Assembly (NCBI GenBank): GCA_944376695.1
Contig: CALWDM010000019.1
Span: 1-42,145 of the forward strand
Reading direction: 5' to 3'
DNA: 42,145 nt
Source of the DNA: an uncultured Mediterraneibacter sp.
Lineage (GTDB): Bacteria > Bacillota > Clostridia > Lachnospirales > Lachnospiraceae
The first letter of the stretch is position 1; every line of letters begins with the position of its first letter. The notes beneath the pieces were generated by a model. It worked only from the letters and a program-made list of their open reading frames with translations. It had not been told where the DNA came from and ran no database searches. Of the stretch, positions 19,305 to 27,193 are shown piece after piece. A program made the position numbers and the translations under genes.

Positions 19305-19473
19305 GTTATCTCCGGTGCAGATGCCCTTTCTTTCTTGCTCTGCCATCCCTCAGGCAGAAAATACCACTGTTAACATTGTTTTTTAAGAAAGGAAAATCGG
19401 CTGCGATGAAAGTACAACCGCATAAAGAAATAGCCCCAATGAAATCAGAAAGGGCATCTGCACCGGAGATAAC
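19305..19473. repeat. Perfect 27-bp inverted repeat bracketing the start of a TadE-like gene
   Basis: GTTATCTCCGGTGCAGATGC plus CCTTTCT (19305-19331) is repeated exactly in reverse complement at 19447-19473. The spacer is 115 bp and identity stops abruptly at both ends of both arms. The right arm is coding (in-frame residues ERASAPEI of the TadE-like gene); the left arm lies just after the DUF5702 stop codon. All candidate starts of the downstream gene (TTG 19376, ATG 19406, ATG 19439) lie in the spacer. The arrangement fits an invertible switch or a large translational hairpin; the function is untested. Confidence 0.75.
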
Positions 19474-20251
19474 AGGAAGAAAAAGAAAGCCGGAGGAAGT
19501 ATTAAAGCTGACGACTTCAGGCAGCGTTACGATAGAAGCGTCATTCGGGATACCTCTGTTTCTGTTTGCAGTTCTGTGCCTGATCTGGCTCATCGAACTC
19601 CAAAGTATCCGCTTCAGCATTGCAAACGCCGCGCAAAACGCCGCAAAAAGTGCGGCTGAGGATACGGCTGTCATTTCTGTCCTTAATGTATGGAAACTGA
19701 AATCAGATATTGTAGCTCTGACAGGGGAAGAGAGGCTTGACAGGAGTATTATTAAAGGAGGAAAAGAAGGAATATCCTGTATGGGATCGTATGTATCCCC
19801 GCAGACAGGTGAGATGAATATCAGGGTCTCTTATGAAATACAGCTTCCGATCCCGGTGATTGGACAGCCTTCGGCAAAATTGGAACAGTCATTTAAAATA
19901 AGTGCGTGGAACGGATATATGAGCGGCGGCAGCGGAAGTGACGGGGCAGATATCGTTTATGTGACAGATAATGCCGACGTCTATCATGAAGATTACCGGT
20001 GTTCCCATCTTCATCTCTCGATCCGGGCAGTCAGCTATGATGAAATACAGGAAATACGAAATGAAGGAGGAGGGATATATCATGCCTGCGAAAAATGTGG
20101 ATTCGGGAATCCTGTGGGAAGCGTATATATTACTGATACAGGGGACAGATATCATAATTCGCTGAGCTGCAGCGGACTCAAAAGGACGATACATGCAGTA
20201 AAACGAACAGAAATCATAGGACTGGGAGGGTGTTCCAGATGCGTACAATAG
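19406..20251 (+). CDS. TadE-like pseudopilin with two Cys-rich C-terminal repeats
   Basis: About 281 residues from the ATG at 19406 (AAAGGA upstream, spacing rather long); TTG 19376 and ATG 19439 are alternatives. A TadE-type anchor (GSVTIEASFGIPLFLFAVL) carries a Gly before SVTIE, matching prepilin peptidase cleavage. The extracellular part ends in two copies of a domain of about 45 residues (VYVTDNADVYH...CSHL...CEKC and VYITDTGDRYH...CSGL...CSRC), each with Cys positions suited to a zinc-binding or disulfide-linked fold. The start region lies inside a perfect inverted repeat. Confidence 0.75.
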   Translation: MKVQPHKEIAPMKSERASAPEITGRKRKPEEVLKLTTSGSVTIEASFGIPLFLFAVLCLIWLIELQSIRFSIANAAQNAAKSAAEDTAVISVLNVWKLKSDIVALTGEERLDRSIIKGGKEGISCMGSYVSPQTGEMNIRVSYEIQLPIPVIGQPSAKLEQSFKISAWNGYMSGGSGSDGADIVYVTDNADVYHEDYRCSHLHLSIRAVSYDEIQEIRNEGGGIYHACEKCGFGNPVGSVYITDTGDRYHNSLSCSGLKRTIHAVKRTEIIGLGGCSRCVQ

Positions 20252-20712
20252 TGAATGCGGCGGATATGATCATAAAAAGCAGTTGGTTCATCTGCCAGTG
20301 TATCTTTTTGGTTTATATATCGGCACTTGCTGTTATGGACTTTAAAACAAGAAAACTTCCATTAAAAACGCTCCTGTCAGGATTTTTTATCGCAGCGGCA
20401 GGATGTCTCTGCGGGAGGGAGCTCCCGCTGGTTCTCCTGGCGGCAGGCGGTTGTACGGGAATCGTTTTTCTCCTTATCAGCAGGGCGTCAGGAGAAGCTT
20501 TCGGATATGGGGATAGTATCCTGATTCTGATAATCGGAGTCTTTCTGGGATTTTGGAATCTGCTGTATCTGCTTCTGGGGGCGTTTTCCATGGCCGCGGT
20601 ATTTTCAGCAGTTATGATGATAAAGCATGGCTTCAGCAGAAAATCGTCATTTCCATTCGTGCCATTTCTTGCAGCGGCATATCTGGGAGGGATGTTTATT
20701 GGAACATATTAA
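20239..20712 (+). CDS. tadV: A24 prepilin peptidase (TadV/CpaA type)
   Basis: Membrane aspartyl protease that removes leader peptides of Flp-type prepilins. About 157 residues with six hydrophobic segments. Both catalytic aspartates are visible: the first in MDFKTRKLP and the second in the GxGD motif FGYGDSILI. GGGAGG is 9 nt before the ATG at 20239; a GTG at 20230 is too close to it. The gene overlaps the end of the TadE-like gene by 13 bp, so it is coupled to it. Its substrates are most likely the Flp-like pilin and TadE-like proteins next to it. Confidence 0.9.
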   Translation: MRTIVNAADMIIKSSWFICQCIFLVYISALAVMDFKTRKLPLKTLLSGFFIAAAGCLCGRELPLVLLAAGGCTGIVFLLISRASGEAFGYGDSILILIIGVFLGFWNLLYLLLGAFSMAAVFSAVMMIKHGFSRKSSFPFVPFLAAAYLGGMFIGTY

Positions 20713-21127
20713 AAGGATAAAGCAGAGGAAAGACATCTGTGAAAAGAAATATTTAAATGCCAGCTCTGTGATCGAGATGTCATACATCATGCCGCTGTTC
20801 CTCTTTTTATTTGTGATCATCATACATACAGTGTTTTATTACCATGACAAAGCGGTGATATACGGAGCGGCAGGAGAGACGGCGGCAGCAGGAGCGCAGG
20901 CAGAGCGGAAAAAGGAGAGCGGCTATGACCTGGAATCTTTTTTCAGAGAGCGTGTAAAAGGCAAACTGATCTATCTGAGAGATACAGACGTATCTGTCGG
21001 GAAAACTTCTGAGGAAATCACAGTATCAGTTTCAGCTCAGAGAGGAGCGCTGAAAGTGGACGCCTGTCAAAAGGCACGGATCGTCAGACCAGAGCAAAAG
21101 ATCAGACGAATGAGGTGGATCAAGTGA
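20699..21127 (+). CDS. Second TadE-like pseudopilin
   Basis: 142 residues. After a basic N terminus comes the TadE-type anchor NASSVIEMSYIMPLFLFLFVI with Glu in the expected place, but Ala rather than Gly before the likely cut site. The remaining about 90 residues are extracytoplasmic and charged. The reading frame is open further upstream, but GGGAGG is spaced 9 nt before the TTG at 20699, inside the 3' end of the peptidase gene. It is probably a minor structural subunit. The assignment rests on the N-terminal motif and context. Confidence 0.72.
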   Translation: MEHIKRIKQRKDICEKKYLNASSVIEMSYIMPLFLFLFVIIIHTVFYYHDKAVIYGAAGETAAAGAQAERKKESGYDLESFFRERVKGKLIYLRDTDVSVGKTSEEITVSVSAQRGALKVDACQKARIVRPEQKIRRMRWIK

Positions 21128-21909
21128 AAATCATATACGAAAATGAATGGGACCGCTCAGTGGTCCATGTGGATATAGAGTTTCCTTATGAAGAGGATTA
21201 TCAGATGAGGATGCTCAGACATAACGCCCCTGGATTCCTGATAAAAGTAACGGGAAATGGACGGGAGGGGAAGAGCAGATACACATTTTATCCGGGAAAT
21301 GCATTGAGCCTGGAAAGGCTTTACAGCACACAGGAGATAAAAAGAGAAGATCTGGAGAGTTTTGCTGAGCAATTTCTGGAAATGATAGATGAAATAAAGG
21401 GATATTTGCTTGAACCGGATAATCTGATGCTTAAACCGGAACTTGTATATTTTGAAAATGGAAAATTCAAATTCTGTTATCTCCCGGTAAGAGATCCGGA
21501 GAGGAAAAATACGCTTGGCTCCATGTTTCACGAGATGACGGAATATTTTGTCAAAAGGCTGGATTACAGAGATACAGAAGGTATTCTGCTTGCATACAGA
21601 CTGCATAAAGAGACGCTCAAAGATAATTTTGATCTCAGAAAAATTATGGAGGAATACAGGGAAGAAAAGGAGGAGATAAACGGGCAGAACAGGCATACCG
21701 GGATACAGGGAGGGATACCGGACTCAGCTGTGTTTTGTTCGGATGATGATGAGAGGAGTCCGGAGAAGGAAATTATTTATCCAAACAGTGTAAAGGAGGA
21801 TTCCTTCCGTTTCAGAAAACTTGGTAAAGCTGTAAAAAAGCTCAGATTCGGCCGATGGGGAAGGTGGGAGGATCTCATAACGGAAATAGATGGACAGGAA
21901 GCGGAATGA
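21124..21909 (+). CDS. DUF6382-type cytoplasmic protein
   Basis: 261 residues, soluble, of unknown function. The N-terminal about 170 residues resemble the DUF6382 domain that often precedes FHA domains in Lachnospiraceae proteins (KIIYENEWDRSVVHVDIEF, LKPELVYFENGKFKFCYLP). Here I see no FHA domain: the C-terminal part is a charged, basic tail. GTG at 21124 overlaps the upstream TGA (GTGA), a typical coupling signal, with GAGG upstream. It may link the Tad machine to Ser/Thr-kinase signalling, as its family neighbours suggest, but that is inference. Confidence 0.65.
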   Translation: MKIIYENEWDRSVVHVDIEFPYEEDYQMRMLRHNAPGFLIKVTGNGREGKSRYTFYPGNALSLERLYSTQEIKREDLESFAEQFLEMIDEIKGYLLEPDNLMLKPELVYFENGKFKFCYLPVRDPERKNTLGSMFHEMTEYFVKRLDYRDTEGILLAYRLHKETLKDNFDLRKIMEEYREEKEEINGQNRHTGIQGGIPDSAVFCSDDDERSPEKEIIYPNSVKEDSFRFRKLGKAVKKLRFGRWGRWEDLITEIDGQEAE

Positions 21910-21951
21910 CATTTATAATAATAAGATCATAAAATGAAAAGAGGATTTGTT

Positions 21952-22566
21952 GTGAGACAGACACAGAAAGCCGTGTGCACAACAGCGTTGATTATTGTAA
22001 ATATAGCAGTTTTTTTGATCATGTCCATATTCGGAAATACAGAGGATGCGGTATTTATGCTCCGGCACGGGGCAATGTATGAACCTGCGGTGACACAGGA
22101 TTATGAGTTTTATCGGCTCTTTACAAGTATGTTTCTTCATTTTGGAATAGATCATCTGCTCAACAATATGGTTCTGCTCGGAGCTCTCGGATGGAATCTG
22201 GAATCCGAAGTGGGGAAGGTGCGTTATGTTATCATTTATCTGATAAGTGGGCTCGGCGGAAATGTACTGTCCCTGTATCACGGGCTGACAGCAGATGCAT
22301 ATGCTGTTTCTGCCGGGGCTTCAGGTGCTGTATTTGGCCTGATGGGAGCTCTGCTTTATGTTGTGATCGCGAATAGAGGGAGAACAGGAAGACTCTCTGG
22401 GAGAGGTCTTCTGTTTATGGTTGCTCTGAGCCTGTATTTTGGGCTGACAAGCAGCGGCGTGGATAACTGGGCACACATAGGAGGACTGATCAGCGGATTT
22501 ATTATGGCTTTGGTTCTTTACCGGAGACCAAAGCCATATTCCCCATATATCAGACCGGAAGAGTGA
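21952..22566 (+). CDS. Rhomboid-family intramembrane serine protease
   Basis: About 204 residues with six or seven membrane segments. Catalytic serine in GASGAVFGLMGAL, catalytic histidine in NWAHIGGLISGF, and the oxyanion-supporting HLLNNM motif are all present, so it should be active. Substrates are unknown. An ATG at 21934 is open but has no ribosome binding site, while GAGGA is 6 nt before the GTG at 21952. It follows the Tad-type locus by 42 bp on the same strand and may be co-transcribed. Its 3' end overlaps the convergent kinase gene by 17 bp. Confidence 0.88.
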   Translation: MRQTQKAVCTTALIIVNIAVFLIMSIFGNTEDAVFMLRHGAMYEPAVTQDYEFYRLFTSMFLHFGIDHLLNNMVLLGALGWNLESEVGKVRYVIIYLISGLGGNVLSLYHGLTADAYAVSAGASGAVFGLMGALLYVVIANRGRTGRLSGRGLLFMVALSLYFGLTSSGVDNWAHIGGLISGFIMALVLYRRPKPYSPYIRPEE

Positions 22567-23281
22567 CAGTAAAGACAGTCCCGGTTTCAGGGGAACACTG
22601 TACCTGTATAGTTCCGCCATGCGCTTCAACTGTCTGTTTCGAGGAGGAGAGTCCCAGTCCGGTCCCGTTTTCTTTGTAAGTGACAAAAGGGTCAAAGATC
22701 GTAGCTGTAAGTTCTTCGGGAATTCCACAACCGTTGTCCTGACATTGTATGACGATCGTATCTCCGCGGCGTTCAGCAGTCAGGGAGATACGTCCGTTTT
22801 CGCCGACCGCTTCCCTGGCATTCCTCAGGAGATTCAGGAGAACCTCTTCCAGCTTGATCTTATCTCCGGTGAAATCGCCCATGCCGGGTACGATCCGGGA
22901 GGTAAACTGGACGTCCGAATTATCTGCGTCAAGAGAAATGGCGAAAGAAACAGCAACATTTTTCAGCAGACGTTCAATAGAAAATACAGAATGATGGAGT
23001 GTTGAACTTTTGTTAAAAGAAGAGAGTTCATTTAACAGGCTGCACATGAACCTCACATCTTCCATCATTTGCTCCCAGTTATTGAACTCCTTTACTTCCG
23101 GGTGCTGCGCTTCTATGACCTGGAGAGATGAGGATACGAGGGTAAGAGGATTTCGTATTTCATGCGCGATCATGGATACGGAAGTGTGGTGATTCTCAAG
23201 AAGCTGTGAGATAATCTGCTTTGCCTCCCTGTTTTCTTCCATAAGGCGGTTCATTTTATTAATATCAATATTGCTGAACAC
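22550..23281 (-). CDS. Soluble sensor histidine kinase
   Basis: 243 residues without any membrane segment or recognisable sensor domain. A short N-terminal coiled coil is followed by the DHp H-box MIAHEIRNPLTL, then the ATPase domain with N-box LLNLLRNAREAV, G1 DNGCGIP, F-region FDPFVTYKENG and G2 GTGLGLSSSKQTVEAHGG. All key residues are kept, so kinase activity is expected. An upstream GTG (23305) is possible, but AGAGAGGG is 7 nt before the GTG at 23281. No response regulator lies next to it. The gene is head-on to replication. Confidence 0.88.
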   Translation of the reverse strand: MFSNIDINKMNRLMEENREAKQIISQLLENHHTSVSMIAHEIRNPLTLVSSSLQVIEAQHPEVKEFNNWEQMMEDVRFMCSLLNELSSFNKSSTLHHSVFSIERLLKNVAVSFAISLDADNSDVQFTSRIVPGMGDFTGDKIKLEEVLLNLLRNAREAVGENGRISLTAERRGDTIVIQCQDNGCGIPEELTATIFDPFVTYKENGTGLGLSSSKQTVEAHGGTIQVQCSPETGTVFTVTLPV

Positions 23282-23484
23282 GGGGAATCCCTCTCTTTCT
23301 GTCACGATCCGTTAACCAGACGTTTCTTATTGTCTAGTCTAGCATGTCCTCTGAGCCTCTTCAACAGAATCAATGCGACACGTTTCGACAACAGTACGGG
23401 AGAACGGTAACAATTGTCTTCTCTTTTTCCTGAAAATGGGATATACTACTAGCATAAATAATCTGTGGAAAAGAGGGAGAGAAA

Positions 23485-23892
23485 ATGAAAGAGAAAGATT
23501 GTATTTTCTGCAAGATAGCGGCTGGTGAAATACCGTCAGCTACGCTGTACGAGGATGAAGACTTCCGTGTGATACTTGATCTTGGTCCGGCTTCAAAGGG
23601 ACATGCTCTGATCATCCCAAAAGAACATTACCGAAACCTGTACGACATTGACGAAGATATTGCCGCTAAGGCAATTGTGCTGGCTAAGAAGATGATAACA
23701 AAGCTGACGGACGTACTTGGATGTGACGGTTATAATATCGTCCAGAATAATGAAGAGTGTGCAGGACAGACAGTATTTCATTTTCATATGCATATGATCC
23801 CAAGATACAAAGGCGATAAGGTCGGTCTTGGCTGGCATATGGGAGAGCTTACGGACGAAGATAAAAATGAGATATTGGATAAAATGAAATAA
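23485..23892 (+). CDS. HIT-family nucleotide hydrolase (Hint-like)
   Basis: 135 residues, typical Hint/HinT size. Seen: N-terminal CIFCKIAAGEIPS with the Cys pair often binding zinc, and the histidine triad HFHMHMIPR near residue 95. Such enzymes hydrolyse purine nucleotide phosphoramidates. GAGGGAGAG precedes the ATG. A TATACT -10 lies at 23442-23447 without a good -35. The sigma factor gene follows by 12 bp, so the two are probably co-transcribed. Confidence 0.92.
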   Translation: MKEKDCIFCKIAAGEIPSATLYEDEDFRVILDLGPASKGHALIIPKEHYRNLYDIDEDIAAKAIVLAKKMITKLTDVLGCDGYNIVQNNEECAGQTVFHFHMHMIPRYKGDKVGLGWHMGELTDEDKNEILDKMK

Positions 23893-23904
23893 ACCGGAGA
23901 AATC

Positions 23905-24453
23905 ATGTTAACAGGTAATCGTGAATTTAACGAGATTTATGAAAAGTATAAAAATCTCGTCCTGAAAGTGGCATACATATATTCAGGCAACAATTACGAT
24001 GCGGCAGAAGACATAACTCAGGATACATTTCTGAAACTGTACACAGGATTTAAAGACTTCAAAAGAGAAAAGATTCCTGCGTGGTTATACACCGTTACGA
24101 AAAATTCAGCATTAAATTACAGGAAGAAACACAGGCGTCTGGTATCCATGGATGATGAGGAGAGCGGGCTGGAAAATATATTGTCTGCCGAAAGTACGGA
24201 AGACAGCTACATAGAAAGAGAGCATATGACAGAAACCGAAGAGCTGAATAACCGTATTTTATCAGGACTGATGGAGAAAAATCCGAGATGGCATGACGCA
24301 GTGCTGCTGGCTTATTACATGGACATTCCACAGGAAAGAGCAGCCGAGATAATGGGAGTCAGGATCGGAGTTCTGCACAGTATCCTTCACAGAGCAAAAG
24401 TATGGATACGCAAAACATACGGCACGGAATATGAGGAGATGAGAAGAAAGTGA
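23905..24453 (+). CDS. ECF-type RNA polymerase sigma factor
   Basis: 182 residues with the two-domain ECF layout. Region 2 (EIYEKYKNLVLKVAYIYSG...AAEDITQDTFLKLY) is near residues 8-75, and region 4 with its helix-turn-helix (PQERAAEIMGVRIGVLHSILHRAK) is near 135-172. CGGAG precedes the ATG. A likely membrane-bound regulator is encoded 1.2 kb downstream on the same strand, but the head-on murG gene stands between them. No target promoter motif could be assigned. Confidence 0.88.
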   Translation: MLTGNREFNEIYEKYKNLVLKVAYIYSGNNYDAAEDITQDTFLKLYTGFKDFKREKIPAWLYTVTKNSALNYRKKHRRLVSMDDEESGLENILSAESTEDSYIEREHMTETEELNNRILSGLMEKNPRWHDAVLLAYYMDIPQERAAEIMGVRIGVLHSILHRAKVWIRKTYGTEYEEMRRK

Positions 24454-24483
24454 TGAGCAGATGTCCAATGGACACCTGCTCAT
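24453..24483. other. Hairpin between convergent sigma factor and murG genes
   Basis: ATGAGCAGATGTCC (24453-24466) pairs with GGACACCTGCTCAT (24470-24483), with one G-U pair and a 3-nt loop. It overlaps the sigma factor stop codon. T-runs are weak on both strands, so it may end transcription in either direction or only protect mRNA ends. Confidence 0.5.
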
Positions 24484-24494
24484 AAAAAAAGAAT

Positions 24495-25565
24495 TTACTT
24501 TCCGGAGGCAGCCTCATCAATCAGCTGGATGATCGTATCAATAGAATTGTGCTGACCGGAGTCTCTCATGGCGTCAATGAATGTTCCACGATTTTCATAG
24601 AGCGTATGGACGGCGGAGACGAGGGCTTCCGTGGAGAGATCCTCCTCTTCCAGAACCATGCTGAAGCCCTGCCGCTCAAAGGAGCGGGCATTCAGGAGCT
24701 GGTCGCCGCGGCTTGCCTTAGCGGACAACGGAATAAGCAGATTGGGTTTTCTGAGGGCCAGCAGCTCACAGATTGCGTTTGCCCCTGCTCTTGATATCAC
24801 AATATCTGCGAGAGCGAAAATATCTCTGAGCTCATTTTTGATATACTCAAACTGGCAGTAACCTTTGGTATCCCCGAGGGAATGATCCACTTTTCCTTTT
24901 CCGCACAGGTGGATGATCTGAAACTCATTTAAAAGTTCGGGAAGGCTCTGGCGCAAGGCATTGTTGACCACAACAGACCCCAGGCTTCCGCCTATCACAA
25001 GGATTACAGGCTTATCAGCTGTAAATCCGCATAAATCCAGGGCGGCGATCTTATTTCCGGACAGGAGTTCCTGACGGATAGGGGATCCAGTCAGGACAGC
25101 TTTTCCCGCGGGAAGCGATTCCAAAGTTTCCGGGAAATTGCAGCATATTTTTGACGCGGAGGGAATCGCGATTTTATTCGCAAGCCCTGGCGTCATATCG
25201 GATTCATGGATGATCACAGGAACCCTGCGCTGCTTTCCGGCGAGTACGACAGGAACGGAGACAAATCCTCCTTTTGAAAAGATCACATCAGGCTTTAGAT
25301 CTTTGATCAGTTTACGGGCTTCTCCGAAGCCTTTGACCACGCGGAATGGATCTGTAAAATTCTGTATGCTGAAATAACGGCGAAGCTTTCCTGACGAGAT
25401 TCCGTGATAAGGGATGTCGAACGGCTCGATAAGATCCTTTTCAATGCCATTGTAAGAGCCGATATATTGAATATCATACCCAAGCTCTCTGAGCCTGGGT
25501 ATCAGGGCAATGTTTGGAGTAACATGTCCGGCGGTGCCGCCGCCGGTCAGGATGATTCGTTTCAT
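24495..25565 (-). CDS. murG: UDP-GlcNAc:lipid I N-acetylglucosaminyltransferase MurG
   Basis: GT-B glycosyltransferase that converts lipid I to lipid II for peptidoglycan at the inner membrane face. 356 residues. Seen: the N-terminal glycine loop TGGGTAGHVTPN, HESDMTPGLAN, the second glycine loop VIGGSLGSVVVN, and the donor-binding region SRAGANAICELLALRKPNLLIPL. Normal length. An ATG 18 bp upstream lacks a ribosome binding site; GGAGG lies 11 nt before the ATG at 25565. It stands alone, head-on to replication and away from the usual division-wall cluster, so it may be a second copy. Confidence 0.92.
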   Translation of the reverse strand: MKRIILTGGGTAGHVTPNIALIPRLRELGYDIQYIGSYNGIEKDLIEPFDIPYHGISSGKLRRYFSIQNFTDPFRVVKGFGEARKLIKDLKPDVIFSKGGFVSVPVVLAGKQRRVPVIIHESDMTPGLANKIAIPSASKICCNFPETLESLPAGKAVLTGSPIRQELLSGNKIAALDLCGFTADKPVILVIGGSLGSVVVNNALRQSLPELLNEFQIIHLCGKGKVDHSLGDTKGYCQFEYIKNELRDIFALADIVISRAGANAICELLALRKPNLLIPLSAKASRGDQLLNARSFERQGFSMVLEEEDLSTEALVSAVHTLYENRGTFIDAMRDSGQHNSIDTIIQLIDEAASGK

Positions 25566-25616
25566 ATAGTTAGTAACCTCCATAAAATCTGGTAATGCAC
25601 GGCTAAAGCTAATTTC

Positions 25617-25644
25617 ATCTTAACCTTATTTGGTGAAATGTCAA
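25617..25644 (-). promoter_or_regulatory. murG promoter
   Basis: On the minus strand TTGACA (25644-25639) and TAAGAT (25622-25617) are separated by 16 bp. It lies in the divergent gap shared with the anti-sigma-like gene. Confidence 0.6.
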
Positions 25645-25677
25645 GGAAAAATATAGGACAGAAAAAAGGTGCAGAGA

Positions 25678-26448
25678 ATGAAAGAACTGAAAAAAATATC
25701 ACTGAGAGAAGAAGTTGACAGAGAAGGCAGCCAAATAGAAAAGAAAGTCAGGGAACAGAAAAACCTTGACGATATTACTGTGTCTGAGGAGATGGAAACG
25801 TCTCTCTTTCATAAGATACAGGATTATGAGTATGACAGGCGGTCAAGGATTGTGTACCGCAAAAAGAAAAAACGCTATGTCGTACTGGCGCTTGCGGCTG
25901 TGTTTGTCCTCGTATTCGGAAGCGTGATGACAAGTGTAGGGAGTAAGTCGTACTGGAAAGTGCTCTGGGAAAGGATTGCCGGGGATGAAGATTTATCTTA
26001 TATTGACGTGGAACATATGGTGTCACAGGATACAGATGATTTAGACGAAGTCCAAATTTATAAAAAAATTTGGAATGAGTTAGGGATAACAGCAGTTGGA
26101 TGGGGATATTTTCCTGAAAATGCATATTTAAAAGAGTATGAAATAGATAAAGATCAGACAAAAGCTACGTTTATATATGAATGCAACGGAGAAATCATTC
26201 GATATATAATGTATATGAATGACGAGGATTCTTCACTCGGACAGATAAAAACTGACAAGCTAATCAGAAAATATGAGGTGGAGGCAGGTGAAGGAGTCAG
26301 CATATCAGTCAAAGAATACGACATAAAGGATATGGAGAAAAACCGGTATGTAGCTGAGTTCGAGTATAAAGACGCCCAGTATCAGATTATGGGAATTGTA
26401 GATCAGGAAGAATTTACAAAAATAATAAATAATTTGATTTTTTTATAA
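25678..26448 (+). CDS. Membrane-bound anti-sigma-like protein (DUF4367-like C terminus)
   Basis: 257 residues. A charged cytoplasmic N terminus (about 1-60) precedes a single membrane segment (YVVLALAAVFVLVFGSVM, about 66-85) and an extracytoplasmic C-terminal domain (about 135-257) resembling DUF4367 (ITAVGWGYFPENAYL...KATFIYECNGEIIRYIMY). This is the architecture of regulators paired with Clostridia ECF sigma factors. The nearest such factor is 1.2 kb upstream, beyond head-on murG. AAAGGTG precedes the ATG at 25678. No zinc-binding HxxxCxxC motif is seen, so the anti-sigma role is inferred from context. Confidence 0.65.
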   Translation: MKELKKISLREEVDREGSQIEKKVREQKNLDDITVSEEMETSLFHKIQDYEYDRRSRIVYRKKKKRYVVLALAAVFVLVFGSVMTSVGSKSYWKVLWERIAGDEDLSYIDVEHMVSQDTDDLDEVQIYKKIWNELGITAVGWGYFPENAYLKEYEIDKDQTKATFIYECNGEIIRYIMYMNDEDSSLGQIKTDKLIRKYEVEAGEGVSISVKEYDIKDMEKNRYVAEFEYKDAQYQIMGIVDQEEFTKIINNLIFL

Positions 26449-26531
26449 AAACCGCGTAAGTTTTTAACGGCTCGTTTGTTTATTTAGTGTAGGGAACAAA
26501 AAATAAGGATTCTGTTTACAAGAGGATGAAA

Positions 26532-27017
26532 ATGGATAAACGGGTTTTATCAATTATAGGAGGGGCAGCATTTTGCTGCATGGTGACAACGTCTGTAATT
26601 CAGGCAGAGGCTTCGGGGACGGAGCTTCGAAAGGCAGATGGCTCATATCTCACCACAGAGGACAGTTCTACGGGAACGACCGATATGACAAAGGGAATCC
26701 ATCTGATGACCGGCGACTGCACGATATCAAAAGCAGGCCGGGGCAAGGTATATGCCTACGCCTCTACCACAGCAAACCACGAGGTAAACTATATTGCCAC
26801 AATAGTTTATGTCGACAGATACCTCGAAGATGTGGACGCATGGGGCTATGTAACGTCCTGGATGGAAGATGTGGAAAATGACGTCTATATGTCAACGGCA
26901 AAGACGGTCTATGTTGACGGTGGATATTTTTACAGAGTCAGAGCACGACATATTGTGGGAAACGAATATCCCTATGAGGAGACTGCCTCTGTTACAAATG
27001 GCATATGGGTCGACTGA
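26532..27017 (+). CDS. Secreted DUF6147-type protein
   Basis: 161 residues of unknown function. A signal peptide is clear: MDKRV, a hydrophobic core (LSIIGGAAFCCMVTTSVIQ) and an AEA-type cleavage site near residue 26. The mature part (about 135 residues) is rich in Gly, Tyr, Val and Thr and probably beta-structured. I recall this pattern as DUF6147. AGAGG lies 6 nt before the ATG at 26532. It follows the anti-sigma-like gene by 83 bp and could be a target or partner of that signalling system. A large inverted repeat follows. Confidence 0.7.
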   Translation: MDKRVLSIIGGAAFCCMVTTSVIQAEASGTELRKADGSYLTTEDSSTGTTDMTKGIHLMTGDCTISKAGRGKVYAYASTTANHEVNYIATIVYVDRYLEDVDAWGYVTSWMEDVENDVYMSTAKTVYVDGGYFYRVRARHIVGNEYPYEETASVTNGIWVD

Positions 27018-27038
27018 CCTGCATATAATTTAATAATC

Positions 27039-27193
27039 TCCTTCTTTAAGCCCTGAGAGCAGCCGCCGGTGCTGCGCCGCGGAAACCATAAAAAATTCAA
27101 ATTCGAGATTTGAGAAACCTGTTCCGAGAAACACCACAAACCAACGGCGATACATATGGCGGCTGCTCTCAGGGCTTAAAGAAGGATTTTTTA
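27039..27193 (+). repeat. Perfect 29-bp inverted repeat with 90-bp spacer, ending in a T-run
   Basis: The arm at 27039-27067 (begins TCCTTCTTTAAGCCCTGAGA) is matched exactly in reverse complement by 27158-27186. A T-run (TTTTTTATTT) follows the right arm on the plus strand, so it can act as a terminator for the DUF6147 gene. The spacer contains a smaller hairpin (TCAAAT/ATTTGA near 27100). The size and precision of the arms are more like a mobile palindromic element or structured RNA than an ordinary terminator. A 61-codon minus frame (27030-27215) through it looks non-coding. The rest of this 311-bp gap shows nothing more. Confidence 0.7.

Noticed and set aside
23414-23447. Candidate HIT promoter (TTGTCT...TATACT)
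   Set aside because: The spacer is 22 bp; only the -10 is convincing.
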